From Bradyrhizobium sp. DOA9 (lineage in GTDB: Bacteria > Pseudomonadota > Alphaproteobacteria > Rhizobiales > Xanthobacteraceae): a DNA stretch of 64,000 nucleotides. The DNA is taken from the NCBI RefSeq assembly GCF_000617845.2, contig NZ_DF820425.1, positions 1,247,690 through 1,311,689 of the forward strand, given 5' to 3'. The position numbers and the translations under genes were made by a program. Shown piece by piece: positions 1 to 8,755 of this stretch (within the stretch, counting starts at the first letter, position 1; the number at the start of each line of letters is the position of its first letter). The notes beneath the pieces were generated by a model. It was given only the letters and a program-made list of their open reading frames with translations, did not search any database and had not been told where the DNA came from.

Positions 1-1
1 C

Positions 2-1951
2 GGCCTCGGCGATCCCGTGATCGAGATCAATCTGACGCCGAACCGGCAGGACTGCACCGGCGTGCACGGCATCGCGCGCGACCTCGCCGCCGCCGACATG
101 GGCAAGTTCAAGGATCCGACCATCAAGCCGATCAAGGGCGAATTCCCCTGCCCCGTGAAGGTCACGGTCGAGGATGCAACGCTCTGCCCGGGTTTTGCGC
201 TCCGCCTCGTGCGCGGCGTCAAGAACGGACCGTCGCCGGAATGGCTGCAGAAGCGGCTGACCGCGATCGGCCTGCGTCCGATCAACGCGCTGGTCGACAT
301 CACCAACTTCATGACCTACGACCGTGCGCGCCCGCTGCACGTGTTCGACGCCAGGAAGGTGAAGGGCAATCTCGTCGTGCGCCGCGCGCGCGACGGCGAG
401 AGCCTGTTGGCGCTCGACGGCCGCACCTACAATCTCGATCCCGCCATTTGCGTGATCGCCGACGAGCACGGCGTCGAATCGCTCGCCGGCATCATGGGCG
501 GCGAGGCCTCGGGCTGCGACGAGAACACGACCGACGTGCTGATCGAATCGGCGCTGTGGAACGAGATCAACATCGCCCAGACCGGCCGCAAGCTCGGCAT
601 CAATTCGGACGCGCGCTACCGCTTCGAGCGCGGCGTCGATCCGGCCTTCATGGTGCCCGGCATCGAGCTCGCGACCAAGCTGGTGATGGAGATGTGCGGC
701 GGCACGCCGTCCGAGACATTCGTGGTCGGCAAGACCTTTGGCGATGATCGCCTGATCGAATTCCCGCTCACCGAGGTCAAGCGCCTCTCCGGCATCGAGG
801 TGCCGCAGGTCGAGATGAAGCGCATCCTGACCCATCTCGGCTTCATGATGGCGGGTCCCGGCCCGGTGGTGAAGATCGCAGTGCCGTCGTGGCGCTCCGA
901 CGTGCACGGCAAGGCCGACATCGTCGAGGAAGTCGTCCGCATCTTCGGCGTCGACAAGGTGCCGATGACACCGTTCGAGCGCGGCGACGAGCCGCGCAAG
1001 CCGGTGCTGACGCCGCTGCAGCTGCGCACCCGCCGCGCCAGGCGCGCGCTCGCGAGCCGTGGCATGGTCGAAGCCGTGACCTGGTCGTTCATCGCCAAGC
1101 CTGCGGCCGAATTGTTCGGCGGCGGACAGCGCGAGCTCGAGGTGGCCAACCCGATCGCCTCGGATCTCTCCGACATGCGCCCGACCCTGCTCGCCGGCCT
1201 GATCGCGGCGGCGCAGGCCAATGCCGATCGCGGCTTCGGCGATGTCGCGCTGTTCGAGGTCGGCCAGGTCTTCAAGGGCGATCGCCCGCAGGACCAGTTC
1301 ATGGCGGCGAGCGGCGTGCGCCGCGGCCTTGCTTCGTCCGAAGGCCTGGGACGGCACTGGACCGGCTCGGCGCAGGCCGATGTGTTCGACGCCAAGGCCG
1401 ATGCGCTGGCGGTGCTGGCGGCCGCCGGCGCGCCGATGCAGGCGCTGCAGATCGTGGCGGGTGGGCCCGGCTGGCTGCATCCGGGCCGCTCCGGCACGAT
1501 CCAGATCGGGCCGCAGAACGTGCTCGGCCATTTCGGCGAAGTGCACCCCAGGGCGCTCGAGGCACTCGGCGCCGACGGGCCGCTTGTCGTGTTCGAGATG
1601 ATCCTCGACCGCATCCCCGAGGCGAAGAAGAAGCCGACGCGCGCAAAACCCTTGATCGAGCTCTCGGCGTTCCAGCCTGTTACGCGTGACTTCGCGTTCA
1701 TCGTAGATCGCGCCGTCAAGGCCGGCGACATCGTCCGCGCTGCGCTGGGTGTCGACAAGAAGCTGATCACCGGCGTCAATGTCTTCGACGTCTACGAGGG
1801 CAAGGGCATCGACGAGGCCAAGAAGTCGATCGCGATCGCGGTCACGCTTCAGCCCCGCGAGAAAACACTGACCGATCAGGAGATCGAGGCTGTGGCGGCG
1901 AAGCTCGTGGCGGAGGTCACCAAGAAAACCGGCGGCACATTGCGGGGATGA
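2..1951 (+). CDS. pheT: Phenylalanine--tRNA ligase beta subunit, 5' partial
   Basis: This is the beta chain of the alpha2-beta2 synthetase that charges tRNA-Phe in the cytoplasm. The reading frame is open from base 2, and the family motif [13 protein letters not shown] straddles the first in-frame GTG, so the true start lies upstream of the window. About 649 residues are visible; the family is usually about 800, so the N-terminal tRNA-binding region is mostly missing. The B3/4 region ([11 protein letters not shown]), the B5 domain and the C-terminal anticodon-binding domain ([13 protein letters not shown] to the end) are all present. The stop overlaps the next start as ATGA, which suggests translational coupling. 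Confidence 0.97.
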   Translation, partial: GLGDPVIEINLTPNRQDCTGVHGIARDLAAADMGKFKDPTIKPIKGEFPCPVKVTVEDATLCPGFALRLVRGVKNGPSPEWLQKRLTAIGLRPINALVDITNFMTYDRARPLHVFDARKVKGNLVVRRARDGESLLALDGRTYNLDPAICVIADEHGVESLAGIMGGEASGCDENTTDVLIESALWNEINIAQTGRKLGINSDARYRFERGVDPAFMVPGIELATKLVMEMCGGTPSETFVVGKTFGDDRLIEFPLTEVKRLSGIEVPQVEMKRILTHLGFMMAGPGPVVKIAVPSWRSDVHGKADIVEEVVRIFGVDKVPMTPFERGDEPRKPVLTPLQLRTRRARRALASRGMVEAVTWSFIAKPAAELFGGGQRELEVANPIASDLSDMRPTLLAGLIAAAQANADRGFGDVALFEVGQVFKGDRPQDQFMAASGVRRGLASSEGLGRHWTGSAQADVFDAKADALAVLAAAGAPMQALQIVAGGPGWLHPGRSGTIQIGPQNVLGHFGEVHPRALEALGADGPLVVFEMILDRIPEAKKKPTRAKPLIELSAFQPVTRDFAFIVDRAVKAGDIVRAALGVDKKLITGVNVFDVYEGKGIDEAKKSIAIAVTLQPREKTLTDQEIEAVAAKLVAEVTKKTGGTLRG

Positions 1952-2718
1952 GTCTCACCGACCTTCTCCCGAACGACGTCAGCCTTACCATTGCGGCGGC
2001 GCTCTGCGCCGTCGCTTTCGTTTCGGGCACCGCACGCGGCTTCTCCGGCTTCGGCTCCGCGCTGATCTTCATGCCGCTGGCGAGCAGCATCGCGGCGCCG
2101 CGGCTCGTTGCAGCCCTGCTTCTCGTCATCGACTTCGCCGCGGCCGCACCGCTGCTGCCGGACGCCTGGCGGAAGGCCGACCGCAAGGCCACGGCCGTGA
2201 TCGTGCTGGGCGCGCTGATCGGCGTCCCCATCGGCACCTATTTCCTCAGCGTGCTCGAACCCGTCACCACGCGCTGGATCATCTCCTGCTTCGTCGCCGC
2301 GCTGTTGCTGCTGTTGCTGTCGGGCTGGCGCTATCGCGGCAAGGACCACGCCTTTCTGTCGGTCGGCATCGGCGGCCTCTCCGGCTTCTGCAGCGGGCTC
2401 GCGCAGACCGGCGGCCCGCCGATCGTCGGTTACTGGCTCGGCCGTCCGATCGCGCCGATCGTCGCGCGCGCCAACATCGTGCTGTTCTTCGGCGCCTCGG
2501 ATTTCTTCTCGATGATCAGCTACGCGGCGACTGGCCTGATCAGCCGCGAATCGCTGGTGCTGTCGCTGATCGTCGGCCCGGTCTACGGCCTCGGCGTCGC
2601 CTTCGGCGCCTCGCTGTTCGGCCGCGCGAGCGAGAAGGTGTTTCGCGGCATCTGCTACGCGCTGATCACAATGGCGGTGGTCTTTGGGCTGCCGGCATTG
2701 GATGGGGTGTTGCGGTAA
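1948..2718 (+). CDS. TauE/SafE family sulfite/anion exporter-like membrane protein
   Basis: This 256-residue polytopic inner-membrane protein has about eight hydrophobic segments. It carries the TauE/SafE signature of a glycine-rich first helix ([18 protein letters not shown]) and a second, related half ([22 protein letters not shown]). The family is linked to export of sulfite or organosulfur anions, but the substrate here cannot be read from sequence. It overlaps pheT by 4 bp (ATGA), so it is probably expressed from the phe transcript, although no functional link to tRNA charging is obvious. Its stop is directly adjacent to the end of the convergent oxidoreductase gene, with no gap. Confidence 0.88.
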   Translation: MSLTDLLPNDVSLTIAAALCAVAFVSGTARGFSGFGSALIFMPLASSIAAPRLVAALLLVIDFAAAAPLLPDAWRKADRKATAVIVLGALIGVPIGTYFLSVLEPVTTRWIISCFVAALLLLLLSGWRYRGKDHAFLSVGIGGLSGFCSGLAQTGGPPIVGYWLGRPIAPIVARANIVLFFGASDFFSMISYAATGLISRESLVLSLIVGPVYGLGVAFGASLFGRASEKVFRGICYALITMAVVFGLPALDGVLR

Positions 2719-4107
2719 CTACTGCCGCGGGGCCCTGCGCTTCTTGGTCGACTGCGTCGGCACGTCGGCCGGCTCGTCCTTCAGCGCGCCGATCTTGCGC
2801 AGCGCGGCATCGGCGGCGCGTTCGCCGCTTTCCCAGGCGCCGTCGACGGTGCCCCAGAGCGTCTCGTGGGTGGCTTCGCCAGCGAGGAACAGATTGCCGA
2901 TCGGCTCGGCCAAGGTCTTTCGCGAGAGCTGACCGCCGGGCGAGGCGGCCGACATCGCGCCCATCACGTGGGGCGCTGCATTCCAGCGCGTGGCGCTGGT
3001 CTTTTGCACGGCGGACGCGGCCTCGCTGCCGAACAGCTTTGTGATCCACTCCCTGGCGAAAGCCACCATGGCCTTCTCGCCCTGCTCCGAGAGATCGCGG
3101 CCGAAGGAGCCGCCGACGTCGATCGAGCACAGCGAGGAGCCGCCGATATTGGCGAGCATCAGCGCCGTGCGGGTTGAATTGCTCTGCTCGACGAGGATGT
3201 CGTCGCGCGACAGGCCGAGCGGATTGCCCGGCAGCTGCAGCACGATGCGATCGTAGCTGCCGAGACTGAGCTTCGATGCCGCATCCAGCGTCCGCTTGGG
3301 AATGTCGGGGGCGAACTTGATCACGCCCGATGTCAGCACGTTGGTCGAGACCGTGACGATGGCGGCGCGCGCCGCGATCTTGCCGGACTGCGTCTCGACG
3401 CTGACGTCGCGGTTGCTCCAGGCGATACGGCTCGCCGCCGTGGACAGCGCCACCGGCGCCTGCTCCGCGAGCCTGGCGATCAGCGTGCCCAGACCCTGCC
3501 GGCAGGCGATCGCCGCGTTGCGGTCCTGCGCGCGTCCCTTGTCGATCGCGGACAGCTCCTTCAGGTCCTTGCCGGCGAAGCTCGCGCCCAGCATGAACTC
3601 GGCCGCGCCGGCCCAGTCACCGAGATCCTTCGGCAGCACGGACGCGCAGGAGGTATCGAGCTTGCCCCGCCCGGCCTCGTCGATGGCGCGGTTGGCGCGC
3701 ACCAGGGCGGCCAGGAATTGCTCGGTCTCGCCCGCGCGGGCATTGCGGCGGCCGATGCGCATCTTCTGGCCCGAGGGCGCCGGCAGCACGTCCAGCCCGG
3801 CGCTGCGCGCCAGCCGGATCATCGGGTTGGTGTCGGGATTGTGCATCCAGCGCGCGCCGCGGTCGAACGGCGTGTCGAAGGTCGTGCTGTCGGTAATACA
3901 GCGGCCGCCGACTTGCGATGCGGCTTCCAACACGACGACCTTGCGGCCCGTTGCCAGGATACGCCGCGCCGCGGCAATTCCCGCAGCCCCCGCACCGATC
4001 ACGACGATGTCGGCCTCGCGCGGCAGGGGCGCGGCGGATGCGCGCAGCACCGGCATCGCCGCAAGGGCCGCCGACGCCGAAAGGAAGCCGCGGCGCGTGA
4101 TTGTCAT
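2719..4107 (-). CDS. Tat-exported flavin monoamine oxidase-like protein
   Basis: This 462-residue FAD-dependent oxidoreductase of the amine oxidase family probably oxidises an amine or amino acid in the periplasm. The chosen ATG at 4107 begins MTITRRGFLSASAALAA, a twin-arginine signal, whereas the longer reading frame adds 30 residues that would bury that signal. A Rossmann dinucleotide motif (VVIGAGAAGIAAARRI) is followed by GGR, and the C-terminal FAD segment FLAGEATHETLWGTVDGAWESG is split by the usual pattern. The C-terminus is Lys/Arg-rich. It is convergent with the TauE gene. Substrate identity is unknown. Confidence 0.85.
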   Translation of the reverse strand: MTITRRGFLSASAALAAMPVLRASAAPLPREADIVVIGAGAAGIAAARRILATGRKVVVLEAASQVGGRCITDSTTFDTPFDRGARWMHNPDTNPMIRLARSAGLDVLPAPSGQKMRIGRRNARAGETEQFLAALVRANRAIDEAGRGKLDTSCASVLPKDLGDWAGAAEFMLGASFAGKDLKELSAIDKGRAQDRNAAIACRQGLGTLIARLAEQAPVALSTAASRIAWSNRDVSVETQSGKIAARAAIVTVSTNVLTSGVIKFAPDIPKRTLDAASKLSLGSYDRIVLQLPGNPLGLSRDDILVEQSNSTRTALMLANIGGSSLCSIDVGGSFGRDLSEQGEKAMVAFAREWITKLFGSEAASAVQKTSATRWNAAPHVMGAMSAASPGGQLSRKTLAEPIGNLFLAGEATHETLWGTVDGAWESGERAADAALRKIGALKDEPADVPTQSTKKRRAPRQ

Positions 4108-4296
4108 GTCATGGTTTCCGGGGACTTGCAGCAAACGGGAACAGCCCGCGAACCTTGCCGTATCCGATGTTGCGCAGCAACCATCATGGTGAATCAATCA
4201 TGCTTGATCTCACAGAGTGATGAACCGAATTGCAACACGTTTCGACCATGATAGAGAAGGGAAAAAGACGGCCGGAAAAGGCCGTGGGGGGTTGAG

Positions 4297-5253
4297 ATGG
4301 GGACGGTCCTGGATTCTGTCGGCAAGGTGATTGCCGCGTACCTCTCGAAGGAGGTGCCGGGCTACGAGCCGTTCACGCCGAGCGACCCGGAGCATCTGCG
4401 CGGCATCATCGAGCCCGGCGACGTGCTGCTGGTCGAGGGCAACAACCGCATATCCGGCATCATCAAGTACCTGACGCAGTCGACCTGGTCGCATGCCGCG
4501 CTCTATGTCGGTCCGATCGAGGGGGCAGAGGAGCCGAGCGGCGAGCCGCATGTTCTGATCGAGGCCAATATCGGCGAAGGCGTCACCTCGGCGCCGCTGT
4601 CGAAATATTTCCCCTATCACACCCGCCTCTGCCGCCCGGTCGGGCTGTCCTATGAGGACCGCACCACGGTCTGCCGCTATGCGATCAACCGCATCGGCTT
4701 CGGCTACGACACCAAGAACATCGTCGACCTCATGCGCTACCTGTTTCCGCTGCCGGTGCCGCAGCGCTGGCGCCGGCGCATGATCGCGATCGGCTCGGGC
4801 GACCCGACCAAGATCATCTGCTCGGCGCTGATAGCGCAGGCCTTCGACGCCGTGCGCTACCCGATCCTGCCGAAGATCACCAAGGCCGGCAGCCGCGCCG
4901 CGCGGCGCGAGATCCTGCACATCCGCGATTCCTCGCTCTACATGCCTCGCGACTTCGACATCTCGCCCTATTTCGAGGTGGTCAAGCCCACCATCGTCAA
5001 CGGATTCGACTACACCGCCCTGCACTGGGCCGACAAGCAGAAGCCGCTCGAGGAGGTAGCGGGCACTTTCAGTGTGTTTCCAGAAACGCTCGTGGCGCCG
5101 CCGCTCGTTCCTGAGGCGATTGACGAAGAGACGCCGGTTGAGATTCCGGCTGAAGAAGTGAGCGCGCAAGCCGGCGCGGCCTTCTCCGAACATTTCGTGC
5201 AGCTCAGCGAACTCGCGATCTATCGCGCGCGGGCGCGGGAGATGGCGGCGTAG
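4297..5253 (+). CDS. YiiX/YebB-like permuted NlpC/P60 cysteine hydrolase
   Basis: This 318-residue protein matches the circularly permuted papain-like NlpC/P60 fold seen in YiiX. GDVLLVEGN (41-49) is followed by the catalytic-type His66 in WSHAALYVG and the Cys175 in KIICSALIAQ. In the permuted family His precedes Cys, as here. Such enzymes act on amide bonds in peptidoglycan or lipids; the substrate is not predictable. No signal peptide is visible, so a cytoplasmic or membrane-associated site is possible. The C-terminal 60 residues are Pro/Glu-rich and look disordered. It is convergent with csoR across a repeat-filled gap. Confidence 0.8.
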   Translation: MGTVLDSVGKVIAAYLSKEVPGYEPFTPSDPEHLRGIIEPGDVLLVEGNNRISGIIKYLTQSTWSHAALYVGPIEGAEEPSGEPHVLIEANIGEGVTSAPLSKYFPYHTRLCRPVGLSYEDRTTVCRYAINRIGFGYDTKNIVDLMRYLFPLPVPQRWRRRMIAIGSGDPTKIICSALIAQAFDAVRYPILPKITKAGSRAARREILHIRDSSLYMPRDFDISPYFEVVKPTIVNGFDYTALHWADKQKPLEEVAGTFSVFPETLVAPPLVPEAIDEETPVEIPAEEVSAQAGAAFSEHFVQLSELAIYRARAREMAA

Positions 5254-5270
5254 GTTCGTCGTCGCGTAAA

Positions 5271-5376
5271 GTGGGCAAAGGCGCGCAGCGCCGTGCCCAC
5301 GTTCTCGTGCGATCACTGACGGATGGTGGGCACGCTCTTCTCCACCGTCATTGCGAGGAGCGACGACGCAATGACG
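5271..5376. repeat. Composite palindromic repeats between convergent genes
   Basis: Two repeat types lie side by side. The first is GTGGGCAAAGGCGC facing GCGCCGTGCCCAC at 5271-5300, followed by a further GTGGGCACGCT-like arm near 5326. The second is a perfect 10-bp inverted repeat CGTCATTGCG / CGCAATGACG at 5346-5355 and 5367-5376. The first type recurs at 30174-30265 in this window. The position, between the 3' ends of two convergent genes, suggests a role as bidirectional terminator or transcript-end stabiliser (inference). Confidence 0.75.
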
Positions 5377-5395
5377 AAGGCAGAGAGAGCCCGTG

Positions 5396-5671
5396 CTACC
5401 GCTCCGCCCGCCCGATCACCGCCATCAGCTCCGCGATCTTGGCGCGCTGGTCGGCCTTGTCGCCGCTCGCGATGGCGTGCTCGACACAATGGGCAACGTG
5501 ATCCTTCAGGACCTCTTCCTCGACCCGGCGCAACGCGGCGCGCACCGCCGCGATTTGCGTCACGATGTCGATGCAGTAGCGGTCTTCCTCTACCATTTTC
5601 GAGAGACCACGAACCTGGCCCTCGATCCGGCCGAGACGTTTTCCGACGGATGCCTTGATGTCCTTGCGCAT
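5396..5671 (-). CDS. csoR: CsoR/FrmR family metal-sensing repressor
   Basis: This 91-residue all-helical repressor belongs to the DUF156 family. The copper-sensor ligand pattern is present: Cys33 (RYCIDIV), His58 and Cys62 (LKDHVAHC). That pattern fits Cu(I) sensing better than formaldehyde sensing, which typically lacks the His. In family members, binding of Cu(I) releases the repressor from its operator. It is divergent from the copper ATPase gene, with only 57 bp between the starts. An inverted repeat with tatAccC/GggTata arms lies in that gap, almost touching this gene's ATG, so autoregulation is likely. Confidence 0.9.
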   Translation of the reverse strand: MRKDIKASVGKRLGRIEGQVRGLSKMVEEDRYCIDIVTQIAAVRAALRRVEEEVLKDHVAHCVEHAIASGDKADQRAKIAELMAVIGRAER

Positions 5672-5675
5672 GGGG

Positions 5676-5700
5676 CCTATATACCCCTACCGGGTATAGG
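5676..5700. promoter_or_regulatory. Probable CsoR operator
   Basis: The inverted repeat has arms TATACCC (5680-5686) and GGGTATA (5692-5698) with a 5-nt spacer; an outer CCTA/TAGG extends the symmetry. It lies between divergent csoR and the P-type ATPase gene and resembles the C/G-tract operators recognised by CsoR-type repressors. It begins only 4 bases upstream of the csoR ATG, so binding would also cover the csoR translation start region. Confidence 0.65.
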
Positions 5701-5728
5701 TTACAAGACCAGGCACAAAGGCCGGAAC

Positions 5729-8182
5729 ATGGCAATCAACAACAACGAGCACGAGCATCGTCACGGCGCGGCAACGCATTCCGGATGCGGCTGTTCCTCG
5801 AAAGCTGCCGCGCCCGCGGCCAAGCCCGAGGCGTCCTCGTGCTGCGGCGGCCACGGTCTTGCCGGCCACGACCATCATCATGGCGACGCCGCAATCAAGG
5901 TCAAAGATCCCGTCTGCGGCATGACCGTCGATCCCGCGACCTCGAAGCACCGCTTCGAGCATCACGGCGAGACCTTCCATTTCTGCTCGGCCGGCTGCCG
6001 CACCAAGTTCGCCGCCGATCCCGCCAAGTATCTTGCCAAGGAGAAGGCGCGCGAACCGGAACTGCCCGCCGGCACGATCTACACCTGTCCGATGCATCCG
6101 CAGATCCGCCAGGTCGGGCCGGGCACGTGCCCGATCTGCGGCATGGCGCTGGAGCCCGAGGTCGCGAGCCTGGAGACCGGTCCCAATCCGGAGCTCGCCG
6201 ACATGACGCGGCGGTTCTGGATCGGCGGCGTGCTGTCGCTGCCGCCGATCGTGCTGGAGATGGGCGGCCATCTCGCAGGCCCCCACAGCTGGATCGATCC
6301 CACGCTGTCGAACTGGATCCAGCTCGTCTTCGCAACACCCGTGGTGCTGTGGGCCGGCTGGCCGTTCTTCGTCCGCGGCTGGCAGTCGCTGCTGACGCGC
6401 AATCTCAACATGTTCACGCTGATCGCAATGGGCACCGGCGTTGCCTATGTCTACAGCGTGCTCGGCACGGTGACGCCGCAGATATTCCCCGCCAATTTCC
6501 GCGGCCATGAAGGCGCGGTCGCGGTCTATTTCGAGGCGGCCGCCGTCATCACCGTGCTGGTGCTGCTCGGCCAGGTGCTGGAGCTGCGCGCCCGCGATGC
6601 GACCTCGGGCGCGATCAAGGCGCTGCTGCAGCTCGCCCCGAAGACCGCGCGCCGCGTCGACGCCGATGGCAGCGAGCACGAGGTCGAGATCGACACGCTC
6701 CACGCCGGCGATCACCTGCGCGTCCGTCCCGGCGAGAAGGTGCCGGTCGACGGCGTCATCCTGGAGGGGCGCTCGTCGCTCGATGAATCGCTGGTGACGG
6801 GCGAATCCATGCCGGTCACCAAGGAGGCAGGTGCAAAAGTCATCGCCGGCACGCTGAACCAGTCCGGCAGCTTCATCATGCGCGCCGACAAGGTCGGGCG
6901 CGAGACGCTGCTGTCGCAGATCGTGCAAATGGTCGCGGACGCGCAGCGCTCGCGCGCGCCGATCCAGCGCCTGGCCGACCAGGTCGCCGGCTGGTTCGTG
7001 CCCGCGGTGATCGTCGTCGCCATCGCCGCCTTTGCCGCCTGGGCCTGGTTCGGACCGGAGCCGCGGCTCGCCTTCGGCCTCGTCGCCGCCGTCAGCGTGC
7101 TGATCATCGCCTGCCCCTGTGCGCTGGGCCTCGCCACCCCGATGTCGATCATGGTCGGCGTCGGCCGCGGCGCGCAGGGCGGCGTGCTGATCAAGAACGC
7201 CGAGGCGCTGGAGCGGATGGAGAAGATCGACACGCTGGTTGTCGACAAGACCGGCACGCTGACCGAGGGCAAGCCCAAGCTGGTCTCGATCGTGCCGGCG
7301 TCCGGCTTCGCGGAAGACGACATCCTTCGGCTGGCGGCCACCGTCGAGCGTGCCAGCGAGCATCCGCTGGCCGACGCCGTCGTGCGCGCGGCCAAGGAGA
7401 AGCAGCTCACCCTGGGCCAGGTCGAGCAGTTCGATTCGCCGACCGGCAAGGGCGCGACCGGCAAGGTCGACGGCAGGACGATCGTCCTCGGCAATGCAAA
7501 ATACTTGACGTCGATCGGTATCGACACCTCACCGCTCGACGCGGAGGCCGAGCGGCTGCGCGGCGACGGCGCCACCGTGATCAACATGGCCGTCGACGGC
7601 CGGCTGGCCGGCCTGTTCGCGATCGCCGATCCGGTCAAGGCCTCGACGCCGGAGGCGCTGAAGGCGCTCGCGGCGGAGGGCATCAAGGTGATCATGCTGA
7701 CCGGCGACAACCGCACCACGGCCGAGGCCGTGGCGCGCCGGCTCGGCATCGCCGAGGTCGAGGCGGAGGTGCTGCCGGACCAGAAGAGCGCAGTGGTGAC
7801 CAAGCTGCAGAAGGCTGGCCGCAGCGTCGCCATGGCCGGCGACGGTGTCAATGATGCGCCGGCGCTGGCGGCGGCCGAGGTCGGCATCGCCATGGGCACA
7901 GGCACCGACGTTGCGATGGAGAGCGCCGGCGTGACGCTGCTCAAGGGCGATCTCGTCGGCATCGTCCGGGCGCGAAAACTGTCGCAGGCGACGATGAGCA
8001 ACATCCGGCAGAACCTGTTCTTCGCCTTCATCTACAACGCCGCCGGGATTCCGATCGCCGCCGGCGTCCTCTATCCGGCGTTCGGCCTGCTGCTCTCCCC
8101 GATCATCGCGGCGGCCGCGATGGCGCTGTCCTCGGTCAGCGTCGTCGGCAACGCGCTGCGGCTGCGTGCGACGCGGCTGTGA
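5729..8182 (+). CDS. copA: Copper-translocating P1B-type ATPase with YHS and heavy-metal-binding N-terminus
   Basis: This 817-residue inner-membrane pump exports Cu(I) using ATP. The start at 5729 is chosen because the upstream extension of the frame is antisense to csoR. In order: a His/Cys-rich tail (1-52), a YHS domain (about 58-103, [14 protein letters not shown]), a heavy-metal-binding module (117-144, YTCPMHPQI and [10 protein letters not shown]), membrane helices, TGES, the metal-site motif CPC (462-464), the phosphorylated Asp506 in DKTGTLT, an SEHPL nucleotide site and GDGVNDAP (704-711). A classical CXXC-type HMA domain is absent. The gene is controlled from the operator just upstream and is followed by nikR after 57 bp. 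Confidence 0.95.
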   Translation: MAINNNEHEHRHGAATHSGCGCSSKAAAPAAKPEASSCCGGHGLAGHDHHHGDAAIKVKDPVCGMTVDPATSKHRFEHHGETFHFCSAGCRTKFAADPAKYLAKEKAREPELPAGTIYTCPMHPQIRQVGPGTCPICGMALEPEVASLETGPNPELADMTRRFWIGGVLSLPPIVLEMGGHLAGPHSWIDPTLSNWIQLVFATPVVLWAGWPFFVRGWQSLLTRNLNMFTLIAMGTGVAYVYSVLGTVTPQIFPANFRGHEGAVAVYFEAAAVITVLVLLGQVLELRARDATSGAIKALLQLAPKTARRVDADGSEHEVEIDTLHAGDHLRVRPGEKVPVDGVILEGRSSLDESLVTGESMPVTKEAGAKVIAGTLNQSGSFIMRADKVGRETLLSQIVQMVADAQRSRAPIQRLADQVAGWFVPAVIVVAIAAFAAWAWFGPEPRLAFGLVAAVSVLIIACPCALGLATPMSIMVGVGRGAQGGVLIKNAEALERMEKIDTLVVDKTGTLTEGKPKLVSIVPASGFAEDDILRLAATVERASEHPLADAVVRAAKEKQLTLGQVEQFDSPTGKGATGKVDGRTIVLGNAKYLTSIGIDTSPLDAEAERLRGDGATVINMAVDGRLAGLFAIADPVKASTPEALKALAAEGIKVIMLTGDNRTTAEAVARRLGIAEVEAEVLPDQKSAVVTKLQKAGRSVAMAGDGVNDAPALAAAEVGIAMGTGTDVAMESAGVTLLKGDLVGIVRARKLSQATMSNIRQNLFFAFIYNAAGIPIAAGVLYPAFGLLLSPIIAAAAMALSSVSVVGNALRLRATRL

Positions 8183-8239
8183 GCGGCGCCAAATCCGTGT
8201 AAAACGGGTCCATTCGGCGATATGCGCGGAGAGCACCTG

Positions 8240-8680
8240 ATGCAGCGGATTACGATCACGATCGAGGACGATCTCCTGGCGGAGATCGATGCGGCGGCGG
8301 AGGCGCGCGGCTACCAGAACCGCTCCGAGATCATCCGCGACCTCGCGCGCGCCGGCCTGCAGCAGAGCGCGGAGGACACCGCGCAGACCGGCCAATGCGT
8401 CGCCGGTCTCGTCTACGTCTATGACCACGCGGCGCGCGATCTGTCGAAACGGCTGGTGCAGGAATTCCACGGCCATCACGACCTCGCGCTGGCGACGCTG
8501 CATGTCCACCTCGACGACGACAATTGCATGGAGATGACGGCGCTGCGCGGCGCCGCCTCCGAGGTCAGGCATTTCGCCGACCACATCATCGCCGAACGCG
8601 GCGTACGCTACGGCCGCGTGGTGATGATCCCGACCGGCGACGGCAAACAGGCGAAGGCGCGCAAGCACCGGCATGATTAG
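8240..8680 (+). CDS. nikR: Nickel-responsive ribbon-helix-helix regulator NikR
   Basis: This 146-residue protein has an N-terminal ribbon-helix-helix DNA-binding domain (QRITITIEDDLLAEID) and a C-terminal ACT-like metal domain. The nickel ligands known from E. coli NikR (His76, His87, His89, Cys95) align with His77, His88, His90 and Cys96 here. The ATG at 8240 is preferred to the in-frame ATG at 8222 because family proteins begin M-x-R-I-T-I. It follows the copper ATPase on the same strand with a 57-bp gap, so co-transcription is plausible. No nickel transporter or urease gene is nearby in this window, and I saw no GTATGA-type NikR box. Confidence 0.92.
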   Translation: MQRITITIEDDLLAEIDAAAEARGYQNRSEIIRDLARAGLQQSAEDTAQTGQCVAGLVYVYDHAARDLSKRLVQEFHGHHDLALATLHVHLDDDNCMEMTALRGAASEVRHFADHIIAERGVRYGRVVMIPTGDGKQAKARKHRHD

Positions 8681-8700
8681 GCCAGATCTTACCCTCCCCT

Positions 8701-8755
8701 GTGTTCAGACCGGGGACATGGTGGACGGGTGTTCGGAGACATCGTGGACACTTTC
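8701..8755. repeat. Left terminal inverted repeat of the IS481 element
   Basis: This 55-bp end is the exact reverse complement of 9918-9972. The first mismatch inward is at 8756 (T against G). The transposase stop codon starts at 8705, inside this repeat. Confidence 0.92.

Noticed and set aside
3296..4192. 298-codon plus frame opposite the amine oxidase
   Set aside because: The minus-strand gene has a Tat signal and FAD motifs; the plus frame has none.
5393..5728. 112-codon N-terminal extension of the copper ATPase frame
   Set aside because: It is antisense to csoR and crosses the operator; the ATG at 5729 gives a normal family start.
8183..8239. NikR autoregulatory box
   Set aside because: No GTATGA-N16-TCATAC-like pair in the gap or in the csoR-copA gap.
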